From NCBI GenBank assembly GCA_023441055.1, contig JAEZQY010000018.1:62001-126000 (forward strand): DNA of 64,000 bases, in the 5' to 3' direction. Numbering within the stretch: position 1 is the stretch's first letter; each line of letters opens with the position of its first letter. Both the position numbers and the translations under genes were made by a program. The notes beneath the pieces were generated by a model. The model had not been told where the DNA came from. It searched no databases and worked only from the letters and a program-made list of their open reading frames with translations. Origin of the DNA: Bacillota bacterium (lineage in GTDB: Bacteria; Bacillota; Bacilli; Paenibacillales; UBA4045). Shown in pieces: positions 25,056-33,528 of the stretch.

Positions 25056-26813
25056 ATGAGAATCAATGCTTTAGTCGTGGCACCCTATGCCGGATTAGCA
25101 GAGCTGACAAACAGTTTAAAGACTGAACTAAAGGAATTTAATCTGACAGTCATACAGGGCGACCTCCAGGAGGTGCTCCCGGAGCTCGATCGTCTCCACC
25201 TTCAAGACTTCGATGTCATAATCAGCCGCGGGGGAACGGCAACATTGCTTAGTAAGCACACCCGCCTACCCGTGATTGATATTCAGGTATCCGGATTCGA
25301 TATATTACGGATGCTGACGATGGTCAGAGACTTTCAGGCGCCAGTCGAGGTGATTGGTTTTCGGAATGTAATAGAGGGGATAATTTCGGTCTCTATTCTG
25401 ATGGAAACCGAAGTTACCTACACCATTATTCATCATGAGGGTGAAGTCGATCATGCCCTTCACACAGCTAAGGCAAAAGGCGTAAAAATGATCGTCGGCG
25501 ACAATATTACAGTGAAGAAAGCAGCGGACTACGGCCTGCAGGGTGTATTGATTACATCAGGCCGCGAATCGCTCATGATGGCGTTCACCCAAGCGAAACA
25601 AATATACAAGATAACCGCAACGCACAAAGTACAACATCAGGCATTCTCTGCCCTCCTGGATACAGTGGAGAGCGGATGCGCGATTGTTGATCAAGAGGGA
25701 CTAATCCAATATGCCAACCCATCTTTTAGAGAGCAATTACGAATAGAAGCGTCGCAATCCAATCTATTTCAAGGGTATCCCCTCTACCAAACCCTATTAA
25801 ATTGTATAGATAAGGGGCTTAAGCTGAATCAGCATCTGTTGATGGTCGATCAGGAAGGCCAGCTCGGACTGACAGCAGACGCGATCCTGACGGTTAGCGA
25901 TACGAAGATGTATGTTGTGAAAGTTATACAAGCTATGCAAGCGGATGCAGACATCCATGTCGTCTGTTCTTCTGGAATGAATGCGAGCTTTCCGCCATTT
26001 ATTATGACACAGACCGTCAGTGCTAAGGGGAAGGCCAGCAGCACACTCCCTATGGCAGTTTACGGCAAGGAGGGAGTTGGGAAGCGGTTATATGTACTGG
26101 GCAGCTTATCAGAGCGTGCGAAGAGCATGGTCGAGATCCGCATATTCAGAACAACGGGGGTATCCATTAAAGCGCTTCAGGCATTCATCTCCTTAATCGA
26201 TGAGGATCAACTGATTTATATATCCGGAATCGAGCGCTTATCGCTTATCCTGCAACAGGAGCTCTCGCTTGCGCTAGATCAGGTCGCGCACCGAACGGTC
26301 TTCTCCTTCCTCGAGGATCCAGCCATCCTGGCAGAGCAAGCGCGAATCGATAAGAAGCTCTACAACCTCTTCAGAAAACAAATGGTGTACATTGCTCCTC
26401 TGAGCGAGAGGAGAGCGGATTTGGAAGAATATATCCGAGCTTTTCTAATCTCACTTAATGAGAAGTATGGCAAGCAAATTGTCGGTATTCGACCGGAGGT
26501 AGCAGAAGCTTTATATCAACATACGTGGGAAGGGAATTTGTTCGAGCTCAGATCGGTTATGGAGCAATTTGTCCAACATACTACTGGTGAATATATCGAT
26601 ACGAATGTGCTGCCCATTCTTCATAAGTTGCGGGATCAAACCCTACAGGTGGATCCTTCAAATCTTATAGCACTGAATATTCATAGACCGCTTGATGAGA
26701 TAGAGAAGGATATCATCCAGATCGTATTGGAGCAGGAGGGGATGAATCAGTCTCAAGCTGCGAATCGATTAGGTATTAGTCGTTCGACGATGTGGAGAAA
26801 GCTAAAGGGATAA
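25056..26813 (+). CDS. PrpR-type regulator with degenerate AAA+ domain and Fis HTH
   Basis: Transcription regulator (585 aa). Residues about 1-190 form a PrpR_N sensor domain (DVIISRGGTATLL, PVIDIQVSGFDILR). A PAS-like domain follows (ALLDTVESGCAIVDQEGLIQYAN). The AAA+ region keeps a Walker A-like GKEGVGKR, but only about 35-40 residues separate it from a Walker B position that reads YISGIERL instead of LDEI, and no GAFTGA loop is visible. The C-terminus is an HTH_8 (NQSQAANRLGISRSTMWRKL). It probably cannot drive sigma-54 and may work with sigma-A. It sits inside the operon it likely controls. Confidence 0.85.
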   Translation: MRINALVVAPYAGLAELTNSLKTELKEFNLTVIQGDLQEVLPELDRLHLQDFDVIISRGGTATLLSKHTRLPVIDIQVSGFDILRMLTMVRDFQAPVEVIGFRNVIEGIISVSILMETEVTYTIIHHEGEVDHALHTAKAKGVKMIVGDNITVKKAADYGLQGVLITSGRESLMMAFTQAKQIYKITATHKVQHQAFSALLDTVESGCAIVDQEGLIQYANPSFREQLRIEASQSNLFQGYPLYQTLLNCIDKGLKLNQHLLMVDQEGQLGLTADAILTVSDTKMYVVKVIQAMQADADIHVVCSSGMNASFPPFIMTQTVSAKGKASSTLPMAVYGKEGVGKRLYVLGSLSERAKSMVEIRIFRTTGVSIKALQAFISLIDEDQLIYISGIERLSLILQQELSLALDQVAHRTVFSFLEDPAILAEQARIDKKLYNLFRKQMVYIAPLSERRADLEEYIRAFLISLNEKYGKQIVGIRPEVAEALYQHTWEGNLFELRSVMEQFVQHTTGEYIDTNVLPILHKLRDQTLQVDPSNLIALNIHRPLDEIEKDIIQIVLEQEGMNQSQAANRLGISRSTMWRKLKG

Positions 26814-26825
26814 GGAGATGGAGCC

Positions 26826-28133
26826 TTGAGAATTGGGATTATAGCGGATGACCTCACAGGAGCGAATGATACAGGTGTTCAGTTCACTCGCATAGGGCTG
26901 TCCACCACCGTATTGCTGGATCTGAATTCGAGGCCTTCATGTGACCGGGAGGTGGTTGTATTAGATACAGACAGCCGCTCCTCCTCTCGAGAGGAAGCCT
27001 ATCAACAGGTTCACGAGGTATGTGACTACATCAAGCAACAAGAAAAGGTACCCGAGATTATCTATAAGAAGATTGATTCTACATTGCGAGGCAATTTAGG
27101 TGTAGAATGGGATGCCGTCTATCAAGCGTTCCAGCCAGACTTTATCGTAATCGCCCCTTCTTATCCGAAGGCCGGAAGGGTCTTGCGTAACGGAAGCATG
27201 TGGGTGAATGGCGGGTTGCTTCACGAGACAGCCCTATCGCAGGATCCCAAGAATCCGTCAACAAGCTCCAGTCTGTTGGAATTGATAGAGGAGCAGACTA
27301 GCAGGCCATATGCGCTAGTCACAACGGAGCTGCTGAGAGGTGATAGAGAACATCTGGCCGGGCGAATCAAAGAGCTGTATCAAAAGGATATTCCATATCT
27401 GGTGTTCGATGCTGAGACTGATGCGGATCTAGCGGCTATTGCAGCTATATTCCAGGATGAACATTATCAGGTGATTTGGTCCGGATCAGCAGGCTTAGCT
27501 AATGCGTTAACAAGCTACTATTCAGGCTATGCAATCAATCATGTGCATCGTGCCTCAGCATCTGAGCTGGTTATAGCTGTAGTGGGCAGTGTGAACACAG
27601 CCTCCAGACGTCAGCTGGATGTAGTATTGAGGCAAGAGAATGTCAGGGGGCTCGAGCTGAACGCCGTTCTAGCTTTGACAGAAGAGGGACAACAATTAGA
27701 GCTGGAGCGAATTACTTATGCTGCGCAGCAAGCGTTGCTCGATGAACGGAAGCATGTCGTGCTGTATTCATCGGCTGGGCCGGAAACAATGAAGAGCGCT
27801 CGAAGCCGAGGGATACAACTGGGTATGGCTGCGAATCAAGTAAGTGATATCATAGGCAAGTCGCTAGGAGCAATTGCTGCACAAGTGGTTCGAGACAGCG
27901 GTGTATCCAACCTAGTGCTCACTGGCGGAGATACGGCCAGGCAGGTTTGCTTGCATCTGGGAGCGGGAGCAATCGAGCTGATAACGGAGATTGAAGACGG
28001 TGTTCCCGTCGGCAGCTTATCAGTCGGCAGGGAGATCTATGTGATTACCAAAGCTGGGGGCTTCGGTCATGATGAAGTGTTGCTGCGCGCTATGAGAACG
28101 TTAACAGGTGGTGAAAGCCTATCAAACCAATAA
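26826..28133 (+). CDS. four-carbon acid-sugar kinase (DUF1537 / DtnK-OtnK family)
   Basis: ATP-dependent kinase (435 aa) that phosphorylates C4 sugar acids such as D-threonate or D-erythronate at C4. N-terminal IIADDLTGANDTGVQF and C-terminal VLTGGDTARQVC and KAGGFGHDEVL are family signatures. Start is TTG, 8 bp after AAGGAG. The partner PdxA2-like dehydrogenase follows directly, which is the experimentally known arrangement for the D-threonate route to dihydroxyacetone phosphate. Which C4 acid is used cannot be decided here. Confidence 0.9.
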   Translation: MRIGIIADDLTGANDTGVQFTRIGLSTTVLLDLNSRPSCDREVVVLDTDSRSSSREEAYQQVHEVCDYIKQQEKVPEIIYKKIDSTLRGNLGVEWDAVYQAFQPDFIVIAPSYPKAGRVLRNGSMWVNGGLLHETALSQDPKNPSTSSSLLELIEEQTSRPYALVTTELLRGDREHLAGRIKELYQKDIPYLVFDAETDADLAAIAAIFQDEHYQVIWSGSAGLANALTSYYSGYAINHVHRASASELVIAVVGSVNTASRRQLDVVLRQENVRGLELNAVLALTEEGQQLELERITYAAQQALLDERKHVVLYSSAGPETMKSARSRGIQLGMAANQVSDIIGKSLGAIAAQVVRDSGVSNLVLTGGDTARQVCLHLGAGAIELITEIEDGVPVGSLSVGREIYVITKAGGFGHDEVLLRAMRTLTGGESLSNQ

Positions 28134-28144
28134 TCGGATTAACA

Positions 28145-29119
28145 ATGGGGGATGCAGCTGGTGTTGGTCCCGAAATTATCATTAAGGCCTTACGGCATGA
28201 ATCGATCTATCAGATCTGCCAACCTATTGTCATTGGCGATGCTCAGATCCTGGAGAGAGCTGCTGAGGTTGTACAAGCTGGAGATATGCGCATTGCAAGC
28301 ATTCAAGATCGAAGGGATGCGCGATTCCAATACAACCAAATTGACTGTCTGGATCTGGGACTTCTAACGAGTAAGCTCCCGTTTGGCAGGCTCTCAGCAG
28401 CAGCCGGCGATGCGGCTTATCATTACGTGGCTACAGCTGTTGAACTAGCTAAGAAGGGGCAAATTGATGCTATATGCACAGCCCCGTTGAATAAGGAAGC
28501 GCTCCAGCTGGGAGGTCATCGCTATCCAGGACATACCGAGATTTTAGCGGCCCTCACCGATACGAAGGATTATGCGATGATGCTGGCAACGGACAAGCTG
28601 AAGGTTATCCATCTGACGACGCATGTTGGATTATTGAAAGCAATTGAGCTGATAACACCAGCACGTACCAACCATGTGATTCAACTTGCCTATTACATGC
28701 TGAAGCGAGCGGGTTATGCAAGCCCTAGAATTGCGGTATGCGGCATTAATCCGCATGCAGGGGAGAATGGATTATTCGGCAATGGCGAGGAGGAGGAGAA
28801 ACTTATTCCTGGAATTCAACAGGCTGCGGCACAAGGGATTGATGTGACAGGACCTTATCCGGCAGACACCTTATTCTTCCGAGCCAGGCGCGGTGACTTC
28901 GACATCGTGGTCGCCTGCTATCATGATCAGGGTCATGCACCCGTCAAGGTACTCGGCATTGATGCGGGTGTGAATATTACGGTCGGATTGAACGGCGGCA
29001 TCATTCGCACCTCGGTCGATCATGGGACTGCCTTCGACATTGCTGGCAAGAATCTTGCTGATGAAAGAAGTCTGCTAGAGGCCATTCATGCAGCAGTTGA
29101 ATTATCGCCTCGTAAGTAA
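28145..29119 (+). CDS. PdxA2-like 4-phospho-sugar-acid dehydrogenase (decarboxylating)
   Basis: PdxA-family NAD-dependent dehydrogenase (324 aa from the first ATG). Metal and substrate motifs: MGDAAGVGPEI, YPGHTEILA, HVGLL, GINPHAGENGLFG, CYHDQGHAPVKVLG. Next to a DUF1537 kinase it most likely converts the 4-phosphorylated acid to DHAP and CO2, rather than making vitamin B6. The start is a problem: the family's first strand (KPIIGLT) lies upstream of this ATG in frame, yet no ATG, GTG or TTG precedes it before an in-frame TGA at 28112. A non-standard start or a frame error is possible. Confidence 0.87.
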   Translation: MGDAAGVGPEIIIKALRHESIYQICQPIVIGDAQILERAAEVVQAGDMRIASIQDRRDARFQYNQIDCLDLGLLTSKLPFGRLSAAAGDAAYHYVATAVELAKKGQIDAICTAPLNKEALQLGGHRYPGHTEILAALTDTKDYAMMLATDKLKVIHLTTHVGLLKAIELITPARTNHVIQLAYYMLKRAGYASPRIAVCGINPHAGENGLFGNGEEEEKLIPGIQQAAAQGIDVTGPYPADTLFFRARRGDFDIVVACYHDQGHAPVKVLGIDAGVNITVGLNGGIIRTSVDHGTAFDIAGKNLADERSLLEAIHAAVELSPRK

Positions 29120-29137
29120 TATGGGGAGAAGTGAATA

Positions 29138-30049
29138 TTGGAAGAAGAGGTGATGGGTGTGTGGAAGACGGAAGGAATAATACCCGCAATGATAACCCCG
29201 ATGGATGATCAGGAACAAATTAATGAAGCTGCGATTCGATACATGGTGAATCGGTTTATTGCTGCTGGGGTCCATGGACTGTTCTGCTTAGGGACCAATG
29301 GAGAGTTCTTCTCCTTATCAGTTGAGGAAAAATTGCGAGTTGCAGAGATTGTAATTGATGAAGCAGCTGGAAGGCTTCCGGTTTATGTGGGAGCTGGGTG
29401 TGCGTCTACAGCAGAGACGATTAAATTGGCGAGGCAGCTGGAAGCAGCAGGAGCGGATGCGCTGTCCGTCATCACACCGTACTTCCTCAGCTATACACAG
29501 CATGAGCTCTTCTATCACTATGAGAGTCTCGCAGAGGCGACTAAGCTTCCAATTGTGCTATACAATATTCCGGCGAGAACCAGCAATGCCCTTCAGCCCA
29601 AGACGGTTGCTAAATTAGCGAGTCTTCCCAATGTTGTTGGGATTAAGGACAGCAGCGGCAGCTACGATATGATCTTGCAGTATATCGAGCAGACTCCAGC
29701 TTCATTCTCCGTACTGGCGGGGACTGACTCCTTGATTTTGTCAACGCTGATGGCCGGAGGCCGTGGTGCAATTGCATCAACAGCCAATATCTTCCCAGAG
29801 CAAGTAGTTGCGATCTATGAGTGCTGGCAGAAGGGAGATTATTCGGGTGCTGAAGAAGCGCAGAGGGTGCTTCGAGCCATTCGGAATGCATTCCAGTTAG
29901 GAACGCTTCCCTCTGTGCTCAAAGCGTTCGCTAATAAGATAGGCTTACCTGCCGGACCAGCAAGAAAGCCAGTTCTCGCGCTAACTCCGGAGGCGGAGAG
30001 GGAGCTGCAGCTCGTGTATGAGCAGTATGAGAATCAAGGTTTGCTATAG
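29138..30049 (+). CDS. DapA/NAL-family aldolase
   Basis: Class I aldolase of the dihydrodipicolinate synthase family (303 aa). Schiff-base Lys in GIKDSSG (about 168), Tyr in YNIPART, and substrate loop GTNGE. The second Thr of the lysine-pathway GTTGE is replaced by Asn, which suggests a catabolic aldolase acting on a 2-keto-3-deoxy acid or similar. TTG 29138 has GGGGAG 9 bp upstream; GTG 29159 with AGAGG 8 bp upstream is an equally good start giving MWKTEG. It belongs to the acid-sugar operon. Confidence 0.88.
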   Translation: MEEEVMGVWKTEGIIPAMITPMDDQEQINEAAIRYMVNRFIAAGVHGLFCLGTNGEFFSLSVEEKLRVAEIVIDEAAGRLPVYVGAGCASTAETIKLARQLEAAGADALSVITPYFLSYTQHELFYHYESLAEATKLPIVLYNIPARTSNALQPKTVAKLASLPNVVGIKDSSGSYDMILQYIEQTPASFSVLAGTDSLILSTLMAGGRGAIASTANIFPEQVVAIYECWQKGDYSGAEEAQRVLRAIRNAFQLGTLPSVLKAFANKIGLPAGPARKPVLALTPEAERELQLVYEQYENQGLL

Positions 30050-30088
30050 CATGCCGTCGTCAATCAATTTATATAGGAGTGATAGTGA

Positions 30089-31159
30089 ATGAATTATAGC
30101 CAACCTATTCGCCCGACTAACATGGAGCATGTCACGATCTACAGAAACGAGCAGGAGTTCAGCTCATGGCCGTTCAATGCAGGCATGTGGAAGATTAATG
30201 ATAACAATATTGTAGTAGGCTTCATGAATATACCGTGCGATTACTCGATCCCAAGCAATCTCCATCATGGGCGAGTTGAAACTTACAGTAAAATAAAGTC
30301 TGTACGTACCAGAGACGGAGGATTAACATGGAGTGAGGCCACGGTAATTGCGGATAATATCCAGACGACCCATGATTTAAAGTTTGGAAGGAAGTTCGAA
30401 TATACCGAGGGCTTTGATTTCAATGATCCTAATGTACTGCTGGAATGCTGGAGTGCCCCGAATTCAGGTGAAGACCATTCATTCGCGTGGGTGAAGATGT
30501 CCACAGATGGCGGGGAAACTTGGGACCAGGCTGCTAAGCTTCCCATGTGCGGGATTCCTAGATATCAGGGAAGACCATCCTATATTGTTCGTCCGGATGG
30601 TGTGGTGCTGTTATTCCTGACTGCTCAGCCGAGGAATAATCCGCATGATCGCCCTGTCGTTTTTGCTTCATTCGATCATGGAGTGAATTGGACGCTAATT
30701 TCATTAATGCCCAATAGTAATGAATATCGTATGATCTGTCCTTCTCCAGTATTATTGAAGGATGGTACGATTCTGGTTGCAGTTAGATGTAAGCCCGATA
30801 TGATTGCAGCTTGGGATGAGCTCTATGCGTCTGATGACGGTGGATTAACATGGCGCTTCGTCTCACGAATCAATGAGCATGGGGATACGGTTCATCTGAC
30901 CCTGATGGCAGATGGACGTTTGTTCGCGGTATATGGCTACCGACGACCCGGATTTGGCGTGCGGGCTCGAATCAGCGAGGACAACGGAAGAACATGGGGG
31001 AATGAGATGATCTTGCGTGATGACGGGGGCAGCCGTGATCTGGGCTATCCTCGTGCTGTTGAAGTTCGTCCCGGTGAGCTGCTTGCCTCCTATTATTATC
31101 ATGATCTTAGCGATCCGATCGGTGTCCGTTATATTGGAGGAACGATTCTGCGCGTATAA
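30089..31159 (+). CDS. sialidase-fold (BNR/Asp-box) beta-propeller protein
   Basis: Predicted exo-sialidase-like six-bladed propeller (356 aa). Four Asp-box motifs (S/T-x-D-x-G-x-T-W) are visible: TRDGGLTWSEA, STDGGETWDQA, ASDDGGLTWRFV and SEDNGRTWGNE. There is no signal peptide, so it acts in the cytoplasm, unlike most sialidases. Last gene of the six-gene operon. True sialidase activity is doubtful; it may be a glycosidase or lyase making the acid sugar used by the upstream enzymes. Confidence 0.83.
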   Translation: MNYSQPIRPTNMEHVTIYRNEQEFSSWPFNAGMWKINDNNIVVGFMNIPCDYSIPSNLHHGRVETYSKIKSVRTRDGGLTWSEATVIADNIQTTHDLKFGRKFEYTEGFDFNDPNVLLECWSAPNSGEDHSFAWVKMSTDGGETWDQAAKLPMCGIPRYQGRPSYIVRPDGVVLLFLTAQPRNNPHDRPVVFASFDHGVNWTLISLMPNSNEYRMICPSPVLLKDGTILVAVRCKPDMIAAWDELYASDDGGLTWRFVSRINEHGDTVHLTLMADGRLFAVYGYRRPGFGVRARISEDNGRTWGNEMILRDDGGSRDLGYPRAVEVRPGELLASYYYHDLSDPIGVRYIGGTILRV

Positions 31160-31200
31160 CCGTTGCGTTATTGTCATCATATTTAGAATAGCCAGCCCAA

Positions 31201-31228
31201 TACGCCCTCAACCCCGGTTGAGGGCGTA
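31201..31228 (+). terminator. hairpin after the acid-sugar operon
   Basis: Perfect 13-bp stem TACGCCCTCAACC / GGTTGAGGGCGTA with a 2-nt gap, 41 bp after the stop. No U tract, so termination strength is uncertain. Confidence 0.55.
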
Positions 31229-31252
31229 AAGATCCTTATTCAAGGAGGCCCA

Positions 31253-33379
31253 ATGAGAACTCATCTTAAATTTGGTGTTCTAAGGCAGTACTTCGTTTGG
31301 AATGTATTAATGATTGTCGTGATCATAGGCTTGATTGGGTTGGTTCTGGTAAGTATGATCACCAATATGGTAGAGAGGGAAATGTCCGATATTCATGTTC
31401 AACGCATGACCTATGTGAACTCAATCATTGAGCTCGGTGTGCTGCAGCCGGCAGAGAACATTGTGCTGGAGCAATTGTTCATGCCACAGAATCTGGATGT
31501 ACGGAGTCATTATAGCCATCTGGAGACGCATCTGCAGCTAAGGAAGCTGATTGCTCTGCTGCCTTTCGTGGAATCGTTGAATATCTATTATCCACAGGAC
31601 CGGATGCTGATCTCGAGCAGAGGAATTAAATATGACTATGAGGCTATGGATACTAGCGAATTAACTTCTGCCTTTACCAAGGATCAGGCTGGACATAAGA
31701 AATGGTTTCTATTCAACGAAGAGGCTAATCCCACCTTCGACAGGGCAGGGGATATAATTAGCTATGCCGGAGCCTCTGCTCTGAAGCAGAATGAGGAGCC
31801 TGTGTTTATTTTCTATATAAATCTCTACAGCAGATACATCTCGACTATCCTTCAGAGTCAATTGATACATACGAATGAAGCGATCATTATCCACAATGAT
31901 GAGAATGAAATTGTCGTGCAATCCAATTCTTCTGCCAGCTATGCCAAGTCGATGGTTGAGGATGTATTCGAGACCGGTCAGACAGCTGATGCACAGTTGA
32001 ATATGCGGGAGCTGGATGGACAGCAAGTGATGCTCCTGAATTACACATCGCGTTATAATGACTGGACCTATACCCTTATTATGCCGATGAATGATTTCTT
32101 CCGTGTGTCCAGCTATATTCAGAACATCATTATTTACGTATCATTAGGCGCGCTGATCGTCGGCCTTCTATTCGCCATATTCGTAACGATCAATCAATAT
32201 AAGCCTGTTAATGCGCTTCGTATATTGGTGAATAAGAGCAGATTGAATCAGCTGCTGCGAGGCATCATTGATGACGAGAGCAATTCAGAAATCAGCAACC
32301 TCCTGCATGAAGAGTATTGTATCGTTGTTGCCTTCCAATTGAAAGAAGCTCGTATTAATGAAAGCGTATTCACGCGACTGAAATCCGCAATCGTGGAATC
32401 AGGCTTAATGTCGGATAATCAAGTGCTGGTAACTTCATATACGAAGGATATTATTGTCGTCGTTATAAACTTTGGAGGAAGCCAGCAGGTCGTGTTGGAT
32501 AGGATTGAACGGGTGAGCACCCTATTCGCGGCCACATTAACATCTCCGATCTGTGTCGGTGCAGGAACGGTTGTCCAAGGAGTTGAACAGCTGCACGACT
32601 CCTGTAATCAGGCGCTTAGAGCGCTGAAGCAGCACTTTCTGGTCAAGGATAAATCGCTGGTGTTATATAGCAGAGATCTCGTGAATCAAGGAGAGCTTCG
32701 TATACCGGAGCTGTACCGGCAGCTTGTTCATGCCTTCGAGGTTAATCACGTACAGGAAATTTATCGACTGCTTGATAGTTTAATTGCGCAGCTGACGAAG
32801 CGAAGCTATCGCATGGAAAGCGTCGAGCTGGTGATTCATCAAATGATGCAGCTGGTGACACAGAAGATGATGGAGATAGAACCCAAGAGCGGTGAGAGCA
32901 TGCTGGTCTACCGCAATGTGCCGGAGGAGTTCTATCGCAAAGCGGATGTGTTCGAGGCCTTAGAGTGGCTGAAGTCACTCGTTGGTGATCTCTTCTCCAT
33001 GGAGGTAGATGAGAACACGAACCATATCCTAATGCAGAATGTGAAGAACTATATCGATCACCATTACGATGAGGAAATCTCATTAGAGCTGCTGTCTCAG
33101 AAGACATTCATCAGTGCCTCCTACATCTCGGCCTTATTCAAGAAGACCTTCCATATCGGCGTATCCGAATATGTGTCCGACCTAAGAATGGAGAAAGCGA
33201 AGGAGCTGCTTCAGAGCGGCAACTGGAAGATAGAGGAGATAGCCAGACAGGTTGGGATGACCAATAGCACCTACTTCATCACACGCTTCAAACGCAGGTT
33301 CGGTATGACGCCGAATCAGTATAAGCAGCACGTTCGTCTCAGTGAAATTAAGGAATCCAAGGAATCGAAGGAATCATAA
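31253..33379 (+). CDS. membrane-bound AraC-family regulator (YesS-like)
   Basis: One-component membrane regulator (708 aa). Transmembrane segments near residues 15-38 and 285-310 enclose an extracellular sensor domain of the dCache kind. The cytoplasmic part ends in an AraC HTH (SLELLSQKTFISASYISALF ... STYFITRFKRRFGMTPNQYK). The extreme C-terminus is a repeat, ESKESKES, encoded by a 9-bp tandem repeat. It directly precedes the second LplB/YtcP/binding-protein set and likely controls it in response to an extracellular sugar. Confidence 0.9.
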   Translation: MRTHLKFGVLRQYFVWNVLMIVVIIGLIGLVLVSMITNMVEREMSDIHVQRMTYVNSIIELGVLQPAENIVLEQLFMPQNLDVRSHYSHLETHLQLRKLIALLPFVESLNIYYPQDRMLISSRGIKYDYEAMDTSELTSAFTKDQAGHKKWFLFNEEANPTFDRAGDIISYAGASALKQNEEPVFIFYINLYSRYISTILQSQLIHTNEAIIIHNDENEIVVQSNSSASYAKSMVEDVFETGQTADAQLNMRELDGQQVMLLNYTSRYNDWTYTLIMPMNDFFRVSSYIQNIIIYVSLGALIVGLLFAIFVTINQYKPVNALRILVNKSRLNQLLRGIIDDESNSEISNLLHEEYCIVVAFQLKEARINESVFTRLKSAIVESGLMSDNQVLVTSYTKDIIVVVINFGGSQQVVLDRIERVSTLFAATLTSPICVGAGTVVQGVEQLHDSCNQALRALKQHFLVKDKSLVLYSRDLVNQGELRIPELYRQLVHAFEVNHVQEIYRLLDSLIAQLTKRSYRMESVELVIHQMMQLVTQKMMEIEPKSGESMLVYRNVPEEFYRKADVFEALEWLKSLVGDLFSMEVDENTNHILMQNVKNYIDHHYDEEISLELLSQKTFISASYISALFKKTFHIGVSEYVSDLRMEKAKELLQSGNWKIEEIARQVGMTNSTYFITRFKRRFGMTPNQYKQHVRLSEIKESKESKES

Positions 33380-33437
33380 GAAAGTGAAGGTTTCCCTATG
33401 TCCCCCTTCATCTCGCACAATTATAAGAAAGTGAAGG
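33376..33437. repeat. 15-bp direct repeat, two copies
   Basis: ATAAGAAAGTGAAGG at 33376-33390 and 33423-33437, 47 bp apart. The first copy spans the stop codon of the AraC gene. Both lie in the 149-bp gap before the permease genes. Confidence 0.7.
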
Positions 33438-33497
33438 GATCTCAAATTATTGAGATTGTGATCCGAACCCGTATGTCCTAAAGTGATGTCGAAAGCG

Positions 33498-33511
33498 TGA
33501 AAGCGGTTACG
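33498..33511. promoter_or_regulatory. cre-like catabolite repression site
   Basis: TGAAAGCGGTTACG fits TGWAANCGNTNWCA at every fixed position except the last base. It lies 17 bp before the permease ATG, a place where bound CcpA would block transcription. Confidence 0.55.
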
Positions 33512-33528
33512 GAAAAGGGGGTGAACAT

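Noticed and set aside
28145..29119. Vitamin B6 biosynthesis gene pdxA
   Set aside because: Adjacent DUF1537 kinase is the known partner of PdxA2 in acid-sugar breakdown, and most Firmicutes make B6 by PdxS/PdxT.
30089..31159. Sialic acid catabolic cluster with the DapA-family gene as nanA
   Set aside because: No nanE, nanK or nagB genes are present and the kinase/PdxA2 pair indicates acid-sugar metabolism; the sialidase fold alone is not enough.
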